Source of the DNA: Cellvibrio sp. KY-YJ-3
GTDB lineage: Bacteria; Pseudomonadota; Gammaproteobacteria; Pseudomonadales; Cellvibrionaceae
Direction of reading: 5' to 3'
NCBI RefSeq assembly: GCF_008806955.1
Contig: NZ_CP031727.1
Location: 3,238,001 to 3,302,000, forward strand
Length of the DNA stretch: 64,000 nt
Shown: one piece after another, positions 22,747 to 32,076 of the stretch
How the letters are laid out: each line of letters opens with the position of its first letter
Numbering within the stretch: the stretch's first letter is position 1
Position numbers and translations under genes: made by a program
Notes under the pieces: model-generated
What the model was told of the DNA's origin: nothing
What the model saw: only the letters and a program-made list of their open reading frames with translations
The model's database searches: none

Positions 22747-25728
22747 TCAAATCGTCATGACCACACGCAGTGCATCCAGGCGGATTTTCGCCTGCGCCAA
22801 AAAGTGTTGGCTGGCCGCTAAGCGCTGCGCCAAATAATCAATCTCTTCCTGACGAACATTTGGGTTCACCGCTTTAAGCGCTTTCATCCGCGCCAGCTCA
22901 CCATTTAATTGCTCACTGACTTTTGCTTGCGCTTCTGCAATCAACTCAGCCTGTTTGGCATGAGTAATTTCTTCCGCCTTTTGCACCATGGTCGTCAAGG
23001 TTGGGCGGGCGTGACGCACCAGATCTTGCGCATTATTCCGTGGCACTTTTTGCAGGAGCTTACTCAATTGGGTAATGCCCAGCACATTCGATAAGTCCTT
23101 GCCCTTATCATCCAGCAATACCCGTAATAAGGATTGTGGCATATAGCGGAATAACTGCAATTCAGCAGGCGCTGGGCAATGCAATACAAACAAGGCTTCC
23201 AGCATCAGTGTACCGGGCTTTAACGGCGGCAACTTCAGGGTACAAAACGCGGTATTACCAAATTCACTGAGCGATACCAGATCCTGAGCGCCGCGCACCA
23301 AGGGGTGCTCCCAAGTCAAGAACTGCATGTCCTCGCGCGACAGCGCCTGCTGGCGGTCGTAAGTAACGGTCAGACCACCCTCGGGTAAACCCGGGAATTG
23401 CTCAATACGCATGTGATCGCTAGGATGCAATACCAAACTTTTTTCACTGTGTTTTTCATAGTCGATACCAAAACTATCAAACACCTGTTCCATATAAATC
23501 GGCAGCGCGGCATTCACATCGTTTTCAGCCAAAGCAGCGACCAATTCAGCGGCTTGCGCAGGTTTGCAGGAATTTAACTCCAGTAAACGATCGCGCCCTT
23601 GCTGCAGTTGCGCAACCAAGGCAGCGGAAAAAATGCGAGTTTCTTCAACTAGCTGTGCGAAAGTATTTTCATCTTTATTCACTAGCGCGGGCAAAAGGAC
23701 ATCAACAAATTGCACATAGGCCGCCTGCCCTATGGCGCAGGTTTTTTCAAAGGCATTTAAACCTTGATGATACCAATCGAGTAATTTTTCTTGCGCCGAG
23801 TGTTGGTAGTAAGGCACATGAATATTGACGGTGGCGGTTTGGCCGATACGATCCAAACGACCAATACGCTGCTCCAATAAATCGGGGTTGGTAGGTAAAT
23901 CAAACAGCACCAGGTCTTGAGCGAATTGGAAATTACGCCCTTCACTCCCAATCTCCGAACAAATCAGTACCTGAGCGCCATCTTCCGCTTCCGCAAAATA
24001 AGCCGCGGCACGGTCGCGCTCAATCAGGTTCAAACCTTCATGGAACACGGCGGTAGTGAGACCTTTGCGCAAGCGCAAATATTCTTCGATAGACTGAGCG
24101 GAATCCGCGTTGGCGCAAATCACCAATACTTTTTTGCGGCGATTTTGGCGCAACCATTCCGCCAACCAAATTACGCGTGGGTCTTGCACCCACCAATCAG
24201 CTTCGGTTTTTTGTTGCCAATATTGCTCAGCACAAATTTGCACAGCTAATGGTTGGGCTTGCACGGCAAACAAGTCATCCTCAGTCAAGGTTAAAGCGTG
24301 CGCATGTAATTGGCGTTCGGGGAAACCGGTGACTGAGTTACGCGTATTACGGAATAGTACGCGGCCGGTGCCATGGCGATCCAACAAATAGTGGATCGCG
24401 GTGTCAATCGCCGCACCAAGAGTTTGGCTTTCCGCCTGAGCTTGCAACTCTACAATCGTCTCGGCAGGTAAATAATCACCAAGTGATTTTACTAAACTGG
24501 CAGGGATTTTTTGCGCGCTATCGCTCTGTGCTTTTAATAACTCCTGCACCAAGTCATTCAGTGGTTGATAAGCTTTTTGTTCGGCAATAAATTTTCCCAA
24601 ATCGTAATAGCGATCAGGGTCAAGTAAACGCAAACGGGCGAAATGGCTTTCCAGGCCCAATTGTTCCGGTGTTGCTGTGAGCAGCAATAAACCTTTGGAT
24701 TTTTGCGCCAAGCCTTCAATACAGGTATAAGCCTTGCTTGGTTTCTTTTCGCTCCATTGCAAGTGATGCGCCTCATCCACCAACAACAAATCCCATTCGG
24801 CGGCTACAGCCTGCTCGTAGCGATAATTATTTTTGGTAAGGAAATCGAGCGAGCAAATCACCAGCTGGGCTGTTTCAAATGGATTGCTAATATCGGCTTG
24901 CTGCTCGAAGTTCTCTTTGCCATCACCTTTAAAATCAGCATCGACAAAGTCATCGATATAATCCACTGACTCTTCCACGCTATCCAAACCAACCAGTGCA
25001 TTGCAACGCGCTTCGTCCAAGAGCGTGAACGCAAAATTAAAGCGACGCAGCATTTCCACCAGCCACTGGTGTTGCAAGCTCGCGGGCACCACAATCAAGG
25101 CACGCTGTACGCGACCACTCATGATTTGTTGATGCAAAATCAAGCCTGCTTCAATAGTTTTACCCAAGCCCACTTCATCGGCCAACAATACCCGCGGCGC
25201 ATGACGCTGGGAAACTTCACTGGCGATATATAACTGATGCGGCAACAGTTGCACACGCGGCCCTGCCAAGCCAAACATAGGTGATTGGCGATGCTGGTTT
25301 TGGTAGTGAAGTGTTTGGTAGCGCAATGTAAAGTGGGTGTGTTTATCGATTTGACCGGCAAATAAACGATCACGTGGCGTGCTGAACTGAACAAAACTAT
25401 CCAATTCAAATTCGGGAATAGCAAACTCTTCGTCGTCTTTGGTGAGCCCGATATACATCAAGCAACCGGCCTGCTCCACGATGCGGGTGATCTGAATTTT
25501 AGTGCCGTCCTGATGGCGAACTTTTTCACCCACTTCATACTTAACCCGGCTTACCGGTGCATTGTCCATCGCATAGGTGCGACGCTCGCCCGCAGCGGGG
25601 AAACTCAAGGTTAAACGACGATTGGCCACGTCCAGGACTATGCCCAACCCCAAATCTGCCTCTGACTCACTTATCCAGCGTTGGCCTATTACAAAAGCCG
25701 CTTCACCCGTAAACCTGGTTCTACTCAC
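22747..25728 (-). CDS. rapA: RNA polymerase-associated ATPase/helicase-like protein RapA
   Basis: A 993-residue SWI2/SNF2-type ATPase that binds RNA polymerase and promotes its recycling. The N-terminal Tudor-like region (FVIGQRWISESEADLGLGIV) is typical of RapA. ATPase motifs are ADEVGLGKTIEAGLIL (about 180), DEAHHLQW, LLTATPEQLG, and LICSEIGSEGRNFQFA with EQRIGRLDRIGQ in the second RecA domain. The C-terminus ends in LDALRVVMTI, as in the family. The start codon is GTG with AGG about ten bases upstream. The protein is slightly longer than the E. coli one (968). It heads a possible operon with the two small genes downstream. Confidence 0.95.
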   Translation of the reverse strand: MSRTRFTGEAAFVIGQRWISESEADLGLGIVLDVANRRLTLSFPAAGERRTYAMDNAPVSRVKYEVGEKVRHQDGTKIQITRIVEQAGCLMYIGLTKDDEEFAIPEFELDSFVQFSTPRDRLFAGQIDKHTHFTLRYQTLHYQNQHRQSPMFGLAGPRVQLLPHQLYIASEVSQRHAPRVLLADEVGLGKTIEAGLILHQQIMSGRVQRALIVVPASLQHQWLVEMLRRFNFAFTLLDEARCNALVGLDSVEESVDYIDDFVDADFKGDGKENFEQQADISNPFETAQLVICSLDFLTKNNYRYEQAVAAEWDLLLVDEAHHLQWSEKKPSKAYTCIEGLAQKSKGLLLLTATPEQLGLESHFARLRLLDPDRYYDLGKFIAEQKAYQPLNDLVQELLKAQSDSAQKIPASLVKSLGDYLPAETIVELQAQAESQTLGAAIDTAIHYLLDRHGTGRVLFRNTRNSVTGFPERQLHAHALTLTEDDLFAVQAQPLAVQICAEQYWQQKTEADWWVQDPRVIWLAEWLRQNRRKKVLVICANADSAQSIEEYLRLRKGLTTAVFHEGLNLIERDRAAAYFAEAEDGAQVLICSEIGSEGRNFQFAQDLVLFDLPTNPDLLEQRIGRLDRIGQTATVNIHVPYYQHSAQEKLLDWYHQGLNAFEKTCAIGQAAYVQFVDVLLPALVNKDENTFAQLVEETRIFSAALVAQLQQGRDRLLELNSCKPAQAAELVAALAENDVNAALPIYMEQVFDSFGIDYEKHSEKSLVLHPSDHMRIEQFPGLPEGGLTVTYDRQQALSREDMQFLTWEHPLVRGAQDLVSLSEFGNTAFCTLKLPPLKPGTLMLEALFVLHCPAPAELQLFRYMPQSLLRVLLDDKGKDLSNVLGITQLSKLLQKVPRNNAQDLVRHARPTLTTMVQKAEEITHAKQAELIAEAQAKVSEQLNGELARMKALKAVNPNVRQEEIDYLAQRLAASQHFLAQAKIRLDALRVVMTI

Positions 25729-25859
25729 GCAAATACCTACTTACAAAATCAGAATTATCGAAAAGGCGCGCATCATACTGTTTTAAAGGCCACAAAACCA
25801 AAAAATTTGGCTGTGAGCTGGCGCAGTTTTCTATAGAATCCAAGCCACTCGTCACCTGA

Positions 25860-26801
25860 ATGGTAGCCTCCATGCACATTAATACACCCGATGCCGCAAG
25901 CACCCAGCGCCTTGAACAACTCGTTGCCAAAACCGACTTTTTACGTCTCACCACTAGCAATGCGCACTACCCCAATGCCATGGGCGCAGGCTTGCCACTT
26001 CTCATCGTGGAAACCGCCCTGTGCAGTGCAGTTATCTCCCTGCAAGGTGCCCATTTACTCGAATTTAAAACCACCGAGGGCGACCCTCTACTCTGGCTGA
26101 GCCCCAATTGCGACTTTACCCCCGGCGTCGCTCTGCGCGGCGGTGTTCCACTGTGCTTGCCTTGGTTTGGGGTCAATCAAGCCTACCCGGACAAACCCAA
26201 ACATGGATTTGCCCGCAATAATTTTTGGGAATTGGGGGAAGCGCATCTGTTGAGTGATGGCGCTGTTGAGCTGGAATTTTTATTCCTGAGCGACGCGAAT
26301 GAATTGTTCCCTTACGATTTTTCCGCCGAATTGCGTATCACACTGGGGACCAGCGCCAAACTTGAATTAACTATCAACAATACCGACACCGAAGACTTTG
26401 ACTGCAGCTGGGCCATGCACAACTACCATCGCATCAGCTCGCTAACTGATGTGCAGGTGCTCGGCTTGGCTGAGCGCACTTATTTAGACAACTTTGAAAA
26501 CTACGCAGCAAAACATCAATCTGGTGATGTCAGTTTTACTGGACCCGTAGATCGCGTTTATCCCGCTATCGATAACAGCGTTCGCATCAGTGGCTCGCCT
26601 TCCATTGAAATCACTCACAGCGATTGCCCCAGCGTTGTAGTGTGGAATCCTGGTCAGGAAGCCGCCGCGAAAATTGCCGATATTGGCGAAGCTCAGGAGC
26701 AGTTTTATATCTGCGTTGAGCGCGGCGCTGTGCTCAGTGAAAAATGGCACTTAACCGCTGGCACCACCAAAAGTGCGTGGATGGAATTCAAACAAGTTTA
26801 A
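25860..26801 (+). CDS. D-hexose-6-phosphate mutarotase (YeaD-like)
   Basis: An aldose 1-epimerase superfamily protein of 313 residues that would equilibrate the anomers of glucose-6-phosphate or similar sugars. YeaD-type features are LLWLSPNCDFTPGVALRGGVPLCLPWFG, the KHGFARNNFWEL motif, and FDCSWAMHNYHRISS with the acidic C-terminal WNPGQEAAAKIAD. A second ATG at 25872 is an alternative start, since no good ribosome site precedes 25860. The gene diverges from rapA and converges on mdh, sharing a bidirectional terminator. Confidence 0.88.
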   Translation: MVASMHINTPDAASTQRLEQLVAKTDFLRLTTSNAHYPNAMGAGLPLLIVETALCSAVISLQGAHLLEFKTTEGDPLLWLSPNCDFTPGVALRGGVPLCLPWFGVNQAYPDKPKHGFARNNFWELGEAHLLSDGAVELEFLFLSDANELFPYDFSAELRITLGTSAKLELTINNTDTEDFDCSWAMHNYHRISSLTDVQVLGLAERTYLDNFENYAAKHQSGDVSFTGPVDRVYPAIDNSVRISGSPSIEITHSDCPSVVVWNPGQEAAAKIADIGEAQEQFYICVERGAVLSEKWHLTAGTTKSAWMEFKQV

Positions 26802-26816
26802 TTATTAAGTGCCCAT

Positions 26817-26858
26817 AAAAAAATGCCGCTGTTTTTCGCAAAACAGCGGCATTTTTTT
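26817..26858. terminator. Bidirectional terminator between the mutarotase gene and mdh
   Basis: AAAAAAATGCCGCTGTTTT and AAAACAGCGGCATTTTTTT form a 19-bp perfect stem with a short loop. A U-tract is available on both strands. Confidence 0.93.
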
Positions 26859-26871
26859 AGTTAATTGCTAA

Positions 26872-27855
26872 TTACGCAGGCAGCAATTCTTTTACTGCAT
26901 CGCGCTCTTCTTGCAATTCTTTCTCGGTAGCGGTCATGCGAGCACGCGAGAATTCATTGATATCTAAACCTTGTACGATTTCCCAGTCACCGTTTTTGCA
27001 CACAACGGGGAATGAGTAGATCAGGCCTTTTTCAATGCCGTAAGAGCCGTCGCTGTATACACCCATGCTGGTCCAATCGTTTGCTGGAGTACCCAACGCC
27101 CAATCGCGGATGTGGTTGATTGCTGCGTTAGCAGCAGAAGCAGCCGACGAAGCACCGCGCGCAGCAATAATGGCAGCACCACGTTGTTGTACGGTTGGGA
27201 TGTAATCTGCTTCGTACCAAGCTTGATCTACCAAGCTCAGTGCTGGTTTGCCATCAACCAAAGTGTTGTGCAGGTCTGGGTATTGGGTAGATGAGTGGTT
27301 GCCCCAGATCAATGCCTTGGTAATGTTGTTGATGCTGGTGCCGGTTTTGGTCGCCAACTGTGACAGTGCACGGTTGTGATCCAAACGGGTCATTGCAGTA
27401 AATTGACGTGGGTTAATGTCCGGTGCGTTGCGCTGGGCGATCAGGGCATTGGTGTTTGCGGGGTTGCCAACTACCAATACTTTGATGTTGCGTGAGGCAT
27501 GGTCATTGATTGCCTTGCCTTGCACCGAGAAGATTGCGGCGTTAGCAGCCAGCAAATCTTTACGCTCCATACCTGGGCCGCGTGGACGTGCCCCTACCAA
27601 CAGCGCGTAATCAGTATCTTTGAAAGCTACAGTTGGATCATCAGTGGTCACAATGCCAGCCAACAATGGGAATGCACAGTCGTCCAATTCCATGGCTACA
27701 CCTTGCAGCGCTTTCAGTGCCGGGGTGATTTCCAGCAATTGCAGGATAACGGGTTGATCTTTACCTAACATGTCGCCAGCGGCAATGCGGAACAACAATG
27801 AGTAGCTGATTTGGCCTGCGGCGCCAGTGACGGTAACTCTTACAGGTGCTTTCAC
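26872..27855 (-). CDS. mdh: Malate dehydrogenase
   Basis: Mdh oxidises L-malate to oxaloacetate with NAD+ in the TCA cycle. The 327-residue sequence belongs to the Mdh type with [20 protein letters not shown] as the NAD-binding N-terminus. [15 protein letters not shown] holds the substrate Arg residues, [11 protein letters not shown] follows, and [12 protein letters not shown] carries the catalytic His. This is the cytosolic-type MDH found in many proteobacteria and distinct from the E. coli type. The start is GTG with GGAG seven bases upstream. It stands alone between terminators or long gaps. Confidence 0.96.
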   Translation of the reverse strand: MKAPVRVTVTGAAGQISYSLLFRIAAGDMLGKDQPVILQLLEITPALKALQGVAMELDDCAFPLLAGIVTTDDPTVAFKDTDYALLVGARPRGPGMERKDLLAANAAIFSVQGKAINDHASRNIKVLVVGNPANTNALIAQRNAPDINPRQFTAMTRLDHNRALSQLATKTGTSINNITKALIWGNHSSTQYPDLHNTLVDGKPALSLVDQAWYEADYIPTVQQRGAAIIAARGASSAASAANAAINHIRDWALGTPANDWTSMGVYSDGSYGIEKGLIYSFPVVCKNGDWEIVQGLDINEFSRARMTATEKELQEERDAVKELLPA

Positions 27856-28036
27856 GATGAGACTCCATTTATTCGGGTGATATTGGAAGGAAACGAAAGT
27901 TCGGCATTGTGTGCCTGGGTTTTACTGATAAGACGGGCGAGCATTATAGGCATTTGGGTGAAAAATTCACCCCAAGAATCACACTAAATGAGAGAGATTC
28001 GCGAGATTAACTGGATATTTACACCCTGCCCCCCAC

Positions 28037-29503
28037 TCAAGCACCGGGCCCACAATCCAGACAGGAATTCCCCGTTGCACTACCCATGTGCAATTTTTGA
28101 TGTAAATCGCGTAACGCTGTTCGCACCCCCTCCTCAAGAACGGGATGATAAAACGGCAACTCTAACACCTCCTGCACGGTTAACCGCAACTGGATAAACC
28201 ATGCCAGTTGGTGAGCAATATGCTCTGCCGCCGGACCAAACATTTCAGCCCCCAGCAGTAACCCACTCCCCTGCTCGCCATACACACGCAATAACCCGCG
28301 GTTTTTATTGATGACGGTGGCTCGTCCCTGATTCTCAAAACTGACTTCACCGATGGCATAACAATTACTACAATTTTTCCTCACGGATTCCAGATTCTGC
28401 CCAACACTGGCGATTTGCGGATCCGTAAACACAATACTCAACGGCGTGCGGCGAGTACCAGCGCGAATGTCATCCGGGTTGCGTAAAGAGCGGCCTGCAT
28501 TCCCACCGGCGATGCGCCCTTCATCCGCCGCCTCATGCAACAAAGGAACATCGCTAGAGGCATCACCGGCAATATAAATGGAAGAGTTTCCACATTGGCC
28601 GGTATAGCGGTTATAAAGAGGAGTCCCCTTGCCATCCAATTCCAGGCCCGAATTTTCCAGTGCCAGCCCTTCGATATTCGGACGACGACCTGTTGCTGCC
28701 AATACATAATTAAACGTTTCTTCAATCATGCCTTTTTCGCGATGGCGATACTCAATCGCTATGGCATTTTTTTCTTCCCGAACAGTTTTAATTTCCGCAT
28801 TCAGGTCCAAATAAAACTCGCGATTAAATTCTATATCGGCATAGTGACTGATAGCCGCATCCTGAATTACTGCAAGCTCACCACTCCGACCAAAAAGTAC
28901 TACCCTGACACCTAATCGACTTAATGCTTGACCAAGCTCCAAACCAATGACGCCCGGGCCAAAAATTGCAATTGATGATGGCAAATCCTGCCATTCAAAA
29001 AGATCGTCACTTGTTACTACGCGTTTCCCGGCAGTTGTTAGAAAATTGGGAATGAATGGCGAAGAACCCGTCGCGATAATAATGCGCGCTGCATCTACTT
29101 TTATGCTGTTGCCACCTGCTTGTGTTACCTCTAATTCTGTTGGCGAGACAAATTTTGCATAACCATTAAGTTTGTGGTTGTCAGGAAACTCATCAACGGA
29201 TTCAATTACAGAATTTACAAATCTATCACGCTCCCTACGCACTCGCTGCATTACCGCCGCGCCATTAATAACCGGAGGCGCATAACTCACACCAAAAATA
29301 TCGCCTTGCTGACCATGATGGGCATACTCAGCAGCTGCAATCAGCAATTTACTTGGCATACACCCGACTCGAGCGCAGGTGGTTCCATGTTGGGCCGCCT
29401 CAATAAGCACAAGGTTATCGGTGTATTTTTTGGCGGCGCGATAAGCACTTAACCCTGCTGTACCTGCGCCAATAATTGCAATATCAACTTTACGTGCAGT
29501 CAT
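28037..29503 (-). CDS. Dihydrolipoamide dehydrogenase-like flavoprotein disulphide reductase
   Basis: A class I pyridine nucleotide-disulphide oxidoreductase of 488 residues. Motifs: FAD-binding IIGAGTAGLSAYRAAKK, redox-active TTCARVGCMPSKLL (the usual family form is CLNVGCIPSK), NAD-binding IAIFGPGVIGLELGQALSRLG, FAD-binding IYIAGDASSDVPLLHEA, and a C-terminal HPVLEEG with the catalytic His. The ATG at 29503, with AGGAG seven bases upstream, is preferred to one at 29548. No 2-oxoacid dehydrogenase E1/E2 genes are adjacent, so it is likely an accessory Lpd-type enzyme of unknown partner rather than the main E3. It is slightly longer than usual Lpd at the C-terminus (CLDCG end). Confidence 0.8.
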   Translation of the reverse strand: MTARKVDIAIIGAGTAGLSAYRAAKKYTDNLVLIEAAQHGTTCARVGCMPSKLLIAAAEYAHHGQQGDIFGVSYAPPVINGAAVMQRVRRERDRFVNSVIESVDEFPDNHKLNGYAKFVSPTELEVTQAGGNSIKVDAARIIIATGSSPFIPNFLTTAGKRVVTSDDLFEWQDLPSSIAIFGPGVIGLELGQALSRLGVRVVLFGRSGELAVIQDAAISHYADIEFNREFYLDLNAEIKTVREEKNAIAIEYRHREKGMIEETFNYVLAATGRRPNIEGLALENSGLELDGKGTPLYNRYTGQCGNSSIYIAGDASSDVPLLHEAADEGRIAGGNAGRSLRNPDDIRAGTRRTPLSIVFTDPQIASVGQNLESVRKNCSNCYAIGEVSFENQGRATVINKNRGLLRVYGEQGSGLLLGAEMFGPAAEHIAHQLAWFIQLRLTVQEVLELPFYHPVLEEGVRTALRDLHQKLHMGSATGNSCLDCGPGA

Positions 29504-29764
29504 ACCCTTTACTCCTTTTTTACAAACTGTATGGATCTGACGGATCAAACGAGATTTGGTTTCAATCGTTAACCAATCATGTGATTCACTCCCTATTTAA
29601 CAGCGACAAAAACGCCAAGTGCCGGATGGTGATTCAATGAGCAAAAATAAAGCTTCCTTAACCACTTGAAAATTTCAACCGATGCAGCACAATCAGCACC
29701 CATCAAGAGTTCTCTTGAGCAGTCAGGGATTCTCCCTACCTAAAAACCCTTTGTGTGAATTTAA

Positions 29765-30154
29765 ATGAGTCAGGAATCGCCGTGCCTTAGCTGTGGGGCT
29801 TGCTGTGCCCACTTTCGCGTGTCTTTTTATTGGGGTGAATGTCAGAGTACTGGCGGTCTGGTCCCTGATGAACTGACAGTACAGATCAGTCCGCACCATG
29901 CCTGTATGAAGGGAACAGAAACCAATCCAGCTCGCTGTACTGCATTGACAGGGGATGTGGGTTCAGCGGTTAGCTGTAGCATCTATGAAAATCGCTCAAG
30001 CACTTGCCGCGAATTTAATATTTTGGATGAAGAAGGCAAACCAAACGAAGCCTGCACGCGTGCGCGTGCGCGTCATGGATTGCCTCCAGTGCATCCTTCA
30101 TCAAGTTTTACTCTTGATAGCGCAGAGCCAATGCTTTATATAACTCGTCTTTGA
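29765..30154 (+). CDS. YkgJ-family cysteine cluster protein
   Basis: A 129-residue protein of the YkgJ (zinc/iron-chelating) family. The Cys cluster CLSCGACCAHF lies at residues 7-17, with further Cys in CQS, ACMKG, RCTAL, SCSIYENRSSTCREF and EACTRA, as in the family. It presumably binds a metal ion; the role is unknown. The 3' end overlaps the convergent dUTPase gene by 47 bases. No clear ribosome site precedes the ATG. Confidence 0.85.
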   Translation: MSQESPCLSCGACCAHFRVSFYWGECQSTGGLVPDELTVQISPHHACMKGTETNPARCTALTGDVGSAVSCSIYENRSSTCREFNILDEEGKPNEACTRARARHGLPPVHPSSSFTLDSAEPMLYITRL

Positions 30155-30725
30155 ACTCAACTTTGGTCACGTCTAAACTGAGCACAGCTTCGACCAAATG
30201 CTCATTATCTTCCCGGCCATCATGCCAGTGCTTGCGGTAGCTGCCGTCTTTATAACCGTGATCCTGACGGAAGAAATTGAGTACATTTTTACCAACGTAA
30301 CCGCGATAGAGCTGCTCAAAACTCATATCCACACCTGCCATTAAGCGTGCGAATAAACCGATGTGAAATTGGCGATCGGCTAAAGTAGCAGCGACAAACT
30401 TTTCCAAATCAAGACGGAAATCTTGTTCATCTGTCGCAATAACTAACTCGCCTTGCAGGCGCGCAACAATGTCGTCTACAGCGGCGCCGGACTGCAGCAA
30501 AATACTCAGACCAAAGTGCCAGATATCAATCAGCTCTAATGCCACTTGCTCGGTATCGGGCGATTGTTTTTTCCACCATTTCCAACCGTAATGATCCATC
30601 AACTCGGCACACTCCACCCATATGGCGCGATACCATTCATAGCCTTGTTGTTTCCAATTGGCATTCACCTTGGTATTCATTGCATCTTGCAGTTCGAGCA
30701 TGATTTTAATTTGTTGGGCGTTCAT
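30108..30725 (-). CDS. Dimeric dUTP diphosphatase
   Basis: An all-alpha dUTPase-type NTP pyrophosphatase of 205 residues that hydrolyses dUTP to dUMP and PPi. Its motifs are WVECAELMDHYGWKWWKKQ and VALELIDIWHFGLSILL, which carry the metal-binding Glu and Asp residues. This family is unrelated to the trimeric Dut. It probably lowers uracil incorporation into DNA and feeds dTMP synthesis, which suits the nearby tmk. It converges on the YkgJ gene with overlapping 3' ends. TatD lies upstream on the same strand after a 55-base gap. Confidence 0.88.
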   Translation of the reverse strand: MNAQQIKIMLELQDAMNTKVNANWKQQGYEWYRAIWVECAELMDHYGWKWWKKQSPDTEQVALELIDIWHFGLSILLQSGAAVDDIVARLQGELVIATDEQDFRLDLEKFVAATLADRQFHIGLFARLMAGVDMSFEQLYRGYVGKNVLNFFRQDHGYKDGSYRKHWHDGREDNEHLVEAVLSLDVTKVEFKDELYKALALRYQE

Positions 30726-30780
30726 GTTGTTTCTCTTTTAAAAGCTGGATCCCCGCTACGCGAGGATGACGACGGAGTTT

Positions 30781-31572
30781 TTAAGCTGGCAAATACTGTT
30801 TCGCTTTACTAAACAAACGATAAAAATTTTCGGTCGTTTTTTCCGCAAGTTCTTGCAGCGGAATTCCGCGTACATCTGCCACAAACTGCGCAACTTCGCG
30901 CACGTATTTCGGCTCGTTAGGTTTGCCGCGATAAGGAATTGGAGCGAGGTACGGCGAATCCGTTTCCACCAACAACCGATCGATTGGCATATTGCGCACC
31001 ACATCACGGATTTGTTCAGCCGTTTTGAACGTGACAATACCGGAAATCGAAATATAGTAATTCAGATCCAGCGCGGCTTTGGCCATATCCCAATCTTCGG
31101 TGAAACAATGCAGCACACCGCTGTGTTCAAGGCTGCCGTGCGTTTTAATCAAGGCAAGGGTATCGGCTTTGGCTTCGCGGGTATGCACCACAATGGGCAG
31201 ACCAATTTGTTTACCAACGCTCAAATGCAACGCAAAACTTTCGTGCTGGATATCTTTACTTTCGGTTTCGTAGTGATAGTCCAAACCCGTTTCACCTAGC
31301 GCAACCACTTTGGGTTGTGATGCCCAATTGATTAATTGCTCTGCAGTTGCCGCCCCTTCTTTCACATCACAGGGATGAACACCAACTGACGCGACTACAC
31401 GTGGATGCGCCTGAGCAATATCAATCACCGTTTGGATGTTCGCCAAACTAATACCGATACATAACATTTGTTGAATACCGCGCTCATGGGCGGAGGCAAT
31501 AGCAGCACTTAAATCGCCGCCATAGGGATCAAGCTTTAGGCGATCAAGGTGGCAGTGGGAATCAATTAACAT
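30781..31572 (-). CDS. TatD-family metal-dependent DNase/hydrolase (YcfH type)
   Basis: A 263-residue TIM-barrel metallohydrolase. Metal ligands are visible as DSHCHLD at the N-terminus, GETGLDYHYE, VVHTREA, LHCFTED and LVETDSPYLAP, in family order. Members are 3'-5' exonucleases or deoxyribonucleases. In pseudomonads it follows holB and pilZ, as here. A hairpin with a T-rich tract separates it from pilZ, so it may be transcribed partly on its own. Confidence 0.92.
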   Translation of the reverse strand: MLIDSHCHLDRLKLDPYGGDLSAAIASAHERGIQQMLCIGISLANIQTVIDIAQAHPRVVASVGVHPCDVKEGAATAEQLINWASQPKVVALGETGLDYHYETESKDIQHESFALHLSVGKQIGLPIVVHTREAKADTLALIKTHGSLEHSGVLHCFTEDWDMAKAALDLNYYISISGIVTFKTAEQIRDVVRNMPIDRLLVETDSPYLAPIPYRGKPNEPKYVREVAQFVADVRGIPLQELAEKTTENFYRLFSKAKQYLPA

Positions 31573-31604
31573 GGCAACTCACAGAAGTACGGGCGATAAA
31601 AATA

Positions 31605-31631
31605 GCAAAGCCAGGCATGACCTGGCTTTGC
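31605..31631 (-). terminator. Rho-independent terminator between pilZ and tatD
   Basis: GCAAAGCCAGG and CCTGGCTTTGC form an 11-bp perfect stem around CATGA. Read on the minus strand it is followed by TATTTTTAT, a suitable U-tract, so it would end or attenuate holB-pilZ transcripts. Confidence 0.8.
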
Positions 31632-31652
31632 GCATATCAAGAGTAAAGAATT

Positions 31653-32006
31653 TTACATGGTATGCGTAGGTTTGTCTGAACTGAGCATGCCAGCGAGGTA
31701 ATTTTCGATTTTGTTGATAGCAGTATTATCCTGATCGCTAAACTGCACACCGATTCCCGCCGCCCGGTTTCCCTGGGCACCTTTTGGTGTTACCCAGACG
31801 ACTTTGCCGGCAACCGGAATCTTCTCCGGCTCATCCATTAAACTCAGCAACATAAATACTTCGTCGCCCAATTTATAGGTCTTGTTAGTCGGGATAAACA
31901 TGCCGCCATTTTTTACGAATGGCATGTATGCGGCATAAAGTACGGCCTTGTCTTTGATCGTTAACGAAAGTATGCCGTTGCGGGCACCACCACCAATCGG
32001 TTGCAT
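31653..32006 (-). CDS. pilZ: PilZ domain protein (type IV pilus type)
   Basis: A 117-residue single-domain protein in the position and length of Pseudomonas PilZ, which is needed for type IV pilus assembly. Features are FVKNGGMFIPTNKTYKLGDEVFMLLSL and PVAGKVVWVTPKGAQGNRAAGIGVQF. The N-terminal RxxxR motif for c-di-GMP binding seen in canonical PilZ domains is absent, as expected for this subfamily. It follows holB on the same strand and is separated from tatD by a terminator hairpin. Confidence 0.9.
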   Translation of the reverse strand: MQPIGGGARNGILSLTIKDKAVLYAAYMPFVKNGGMFIPTNKTYKLGDEVFMLLSLMDEPEKIPVAGKVVWVTPKGAQGNRAAGIGVQFSDQDNTAINKIENYLAGMLSSDKPTHTM

Positions 32007-32076
32007 AACTGATCCTGTTTGTCGTTTTTTTAACTACACGAGCGCCAATGAGATCGAACACTAATAGATTAGCTGA

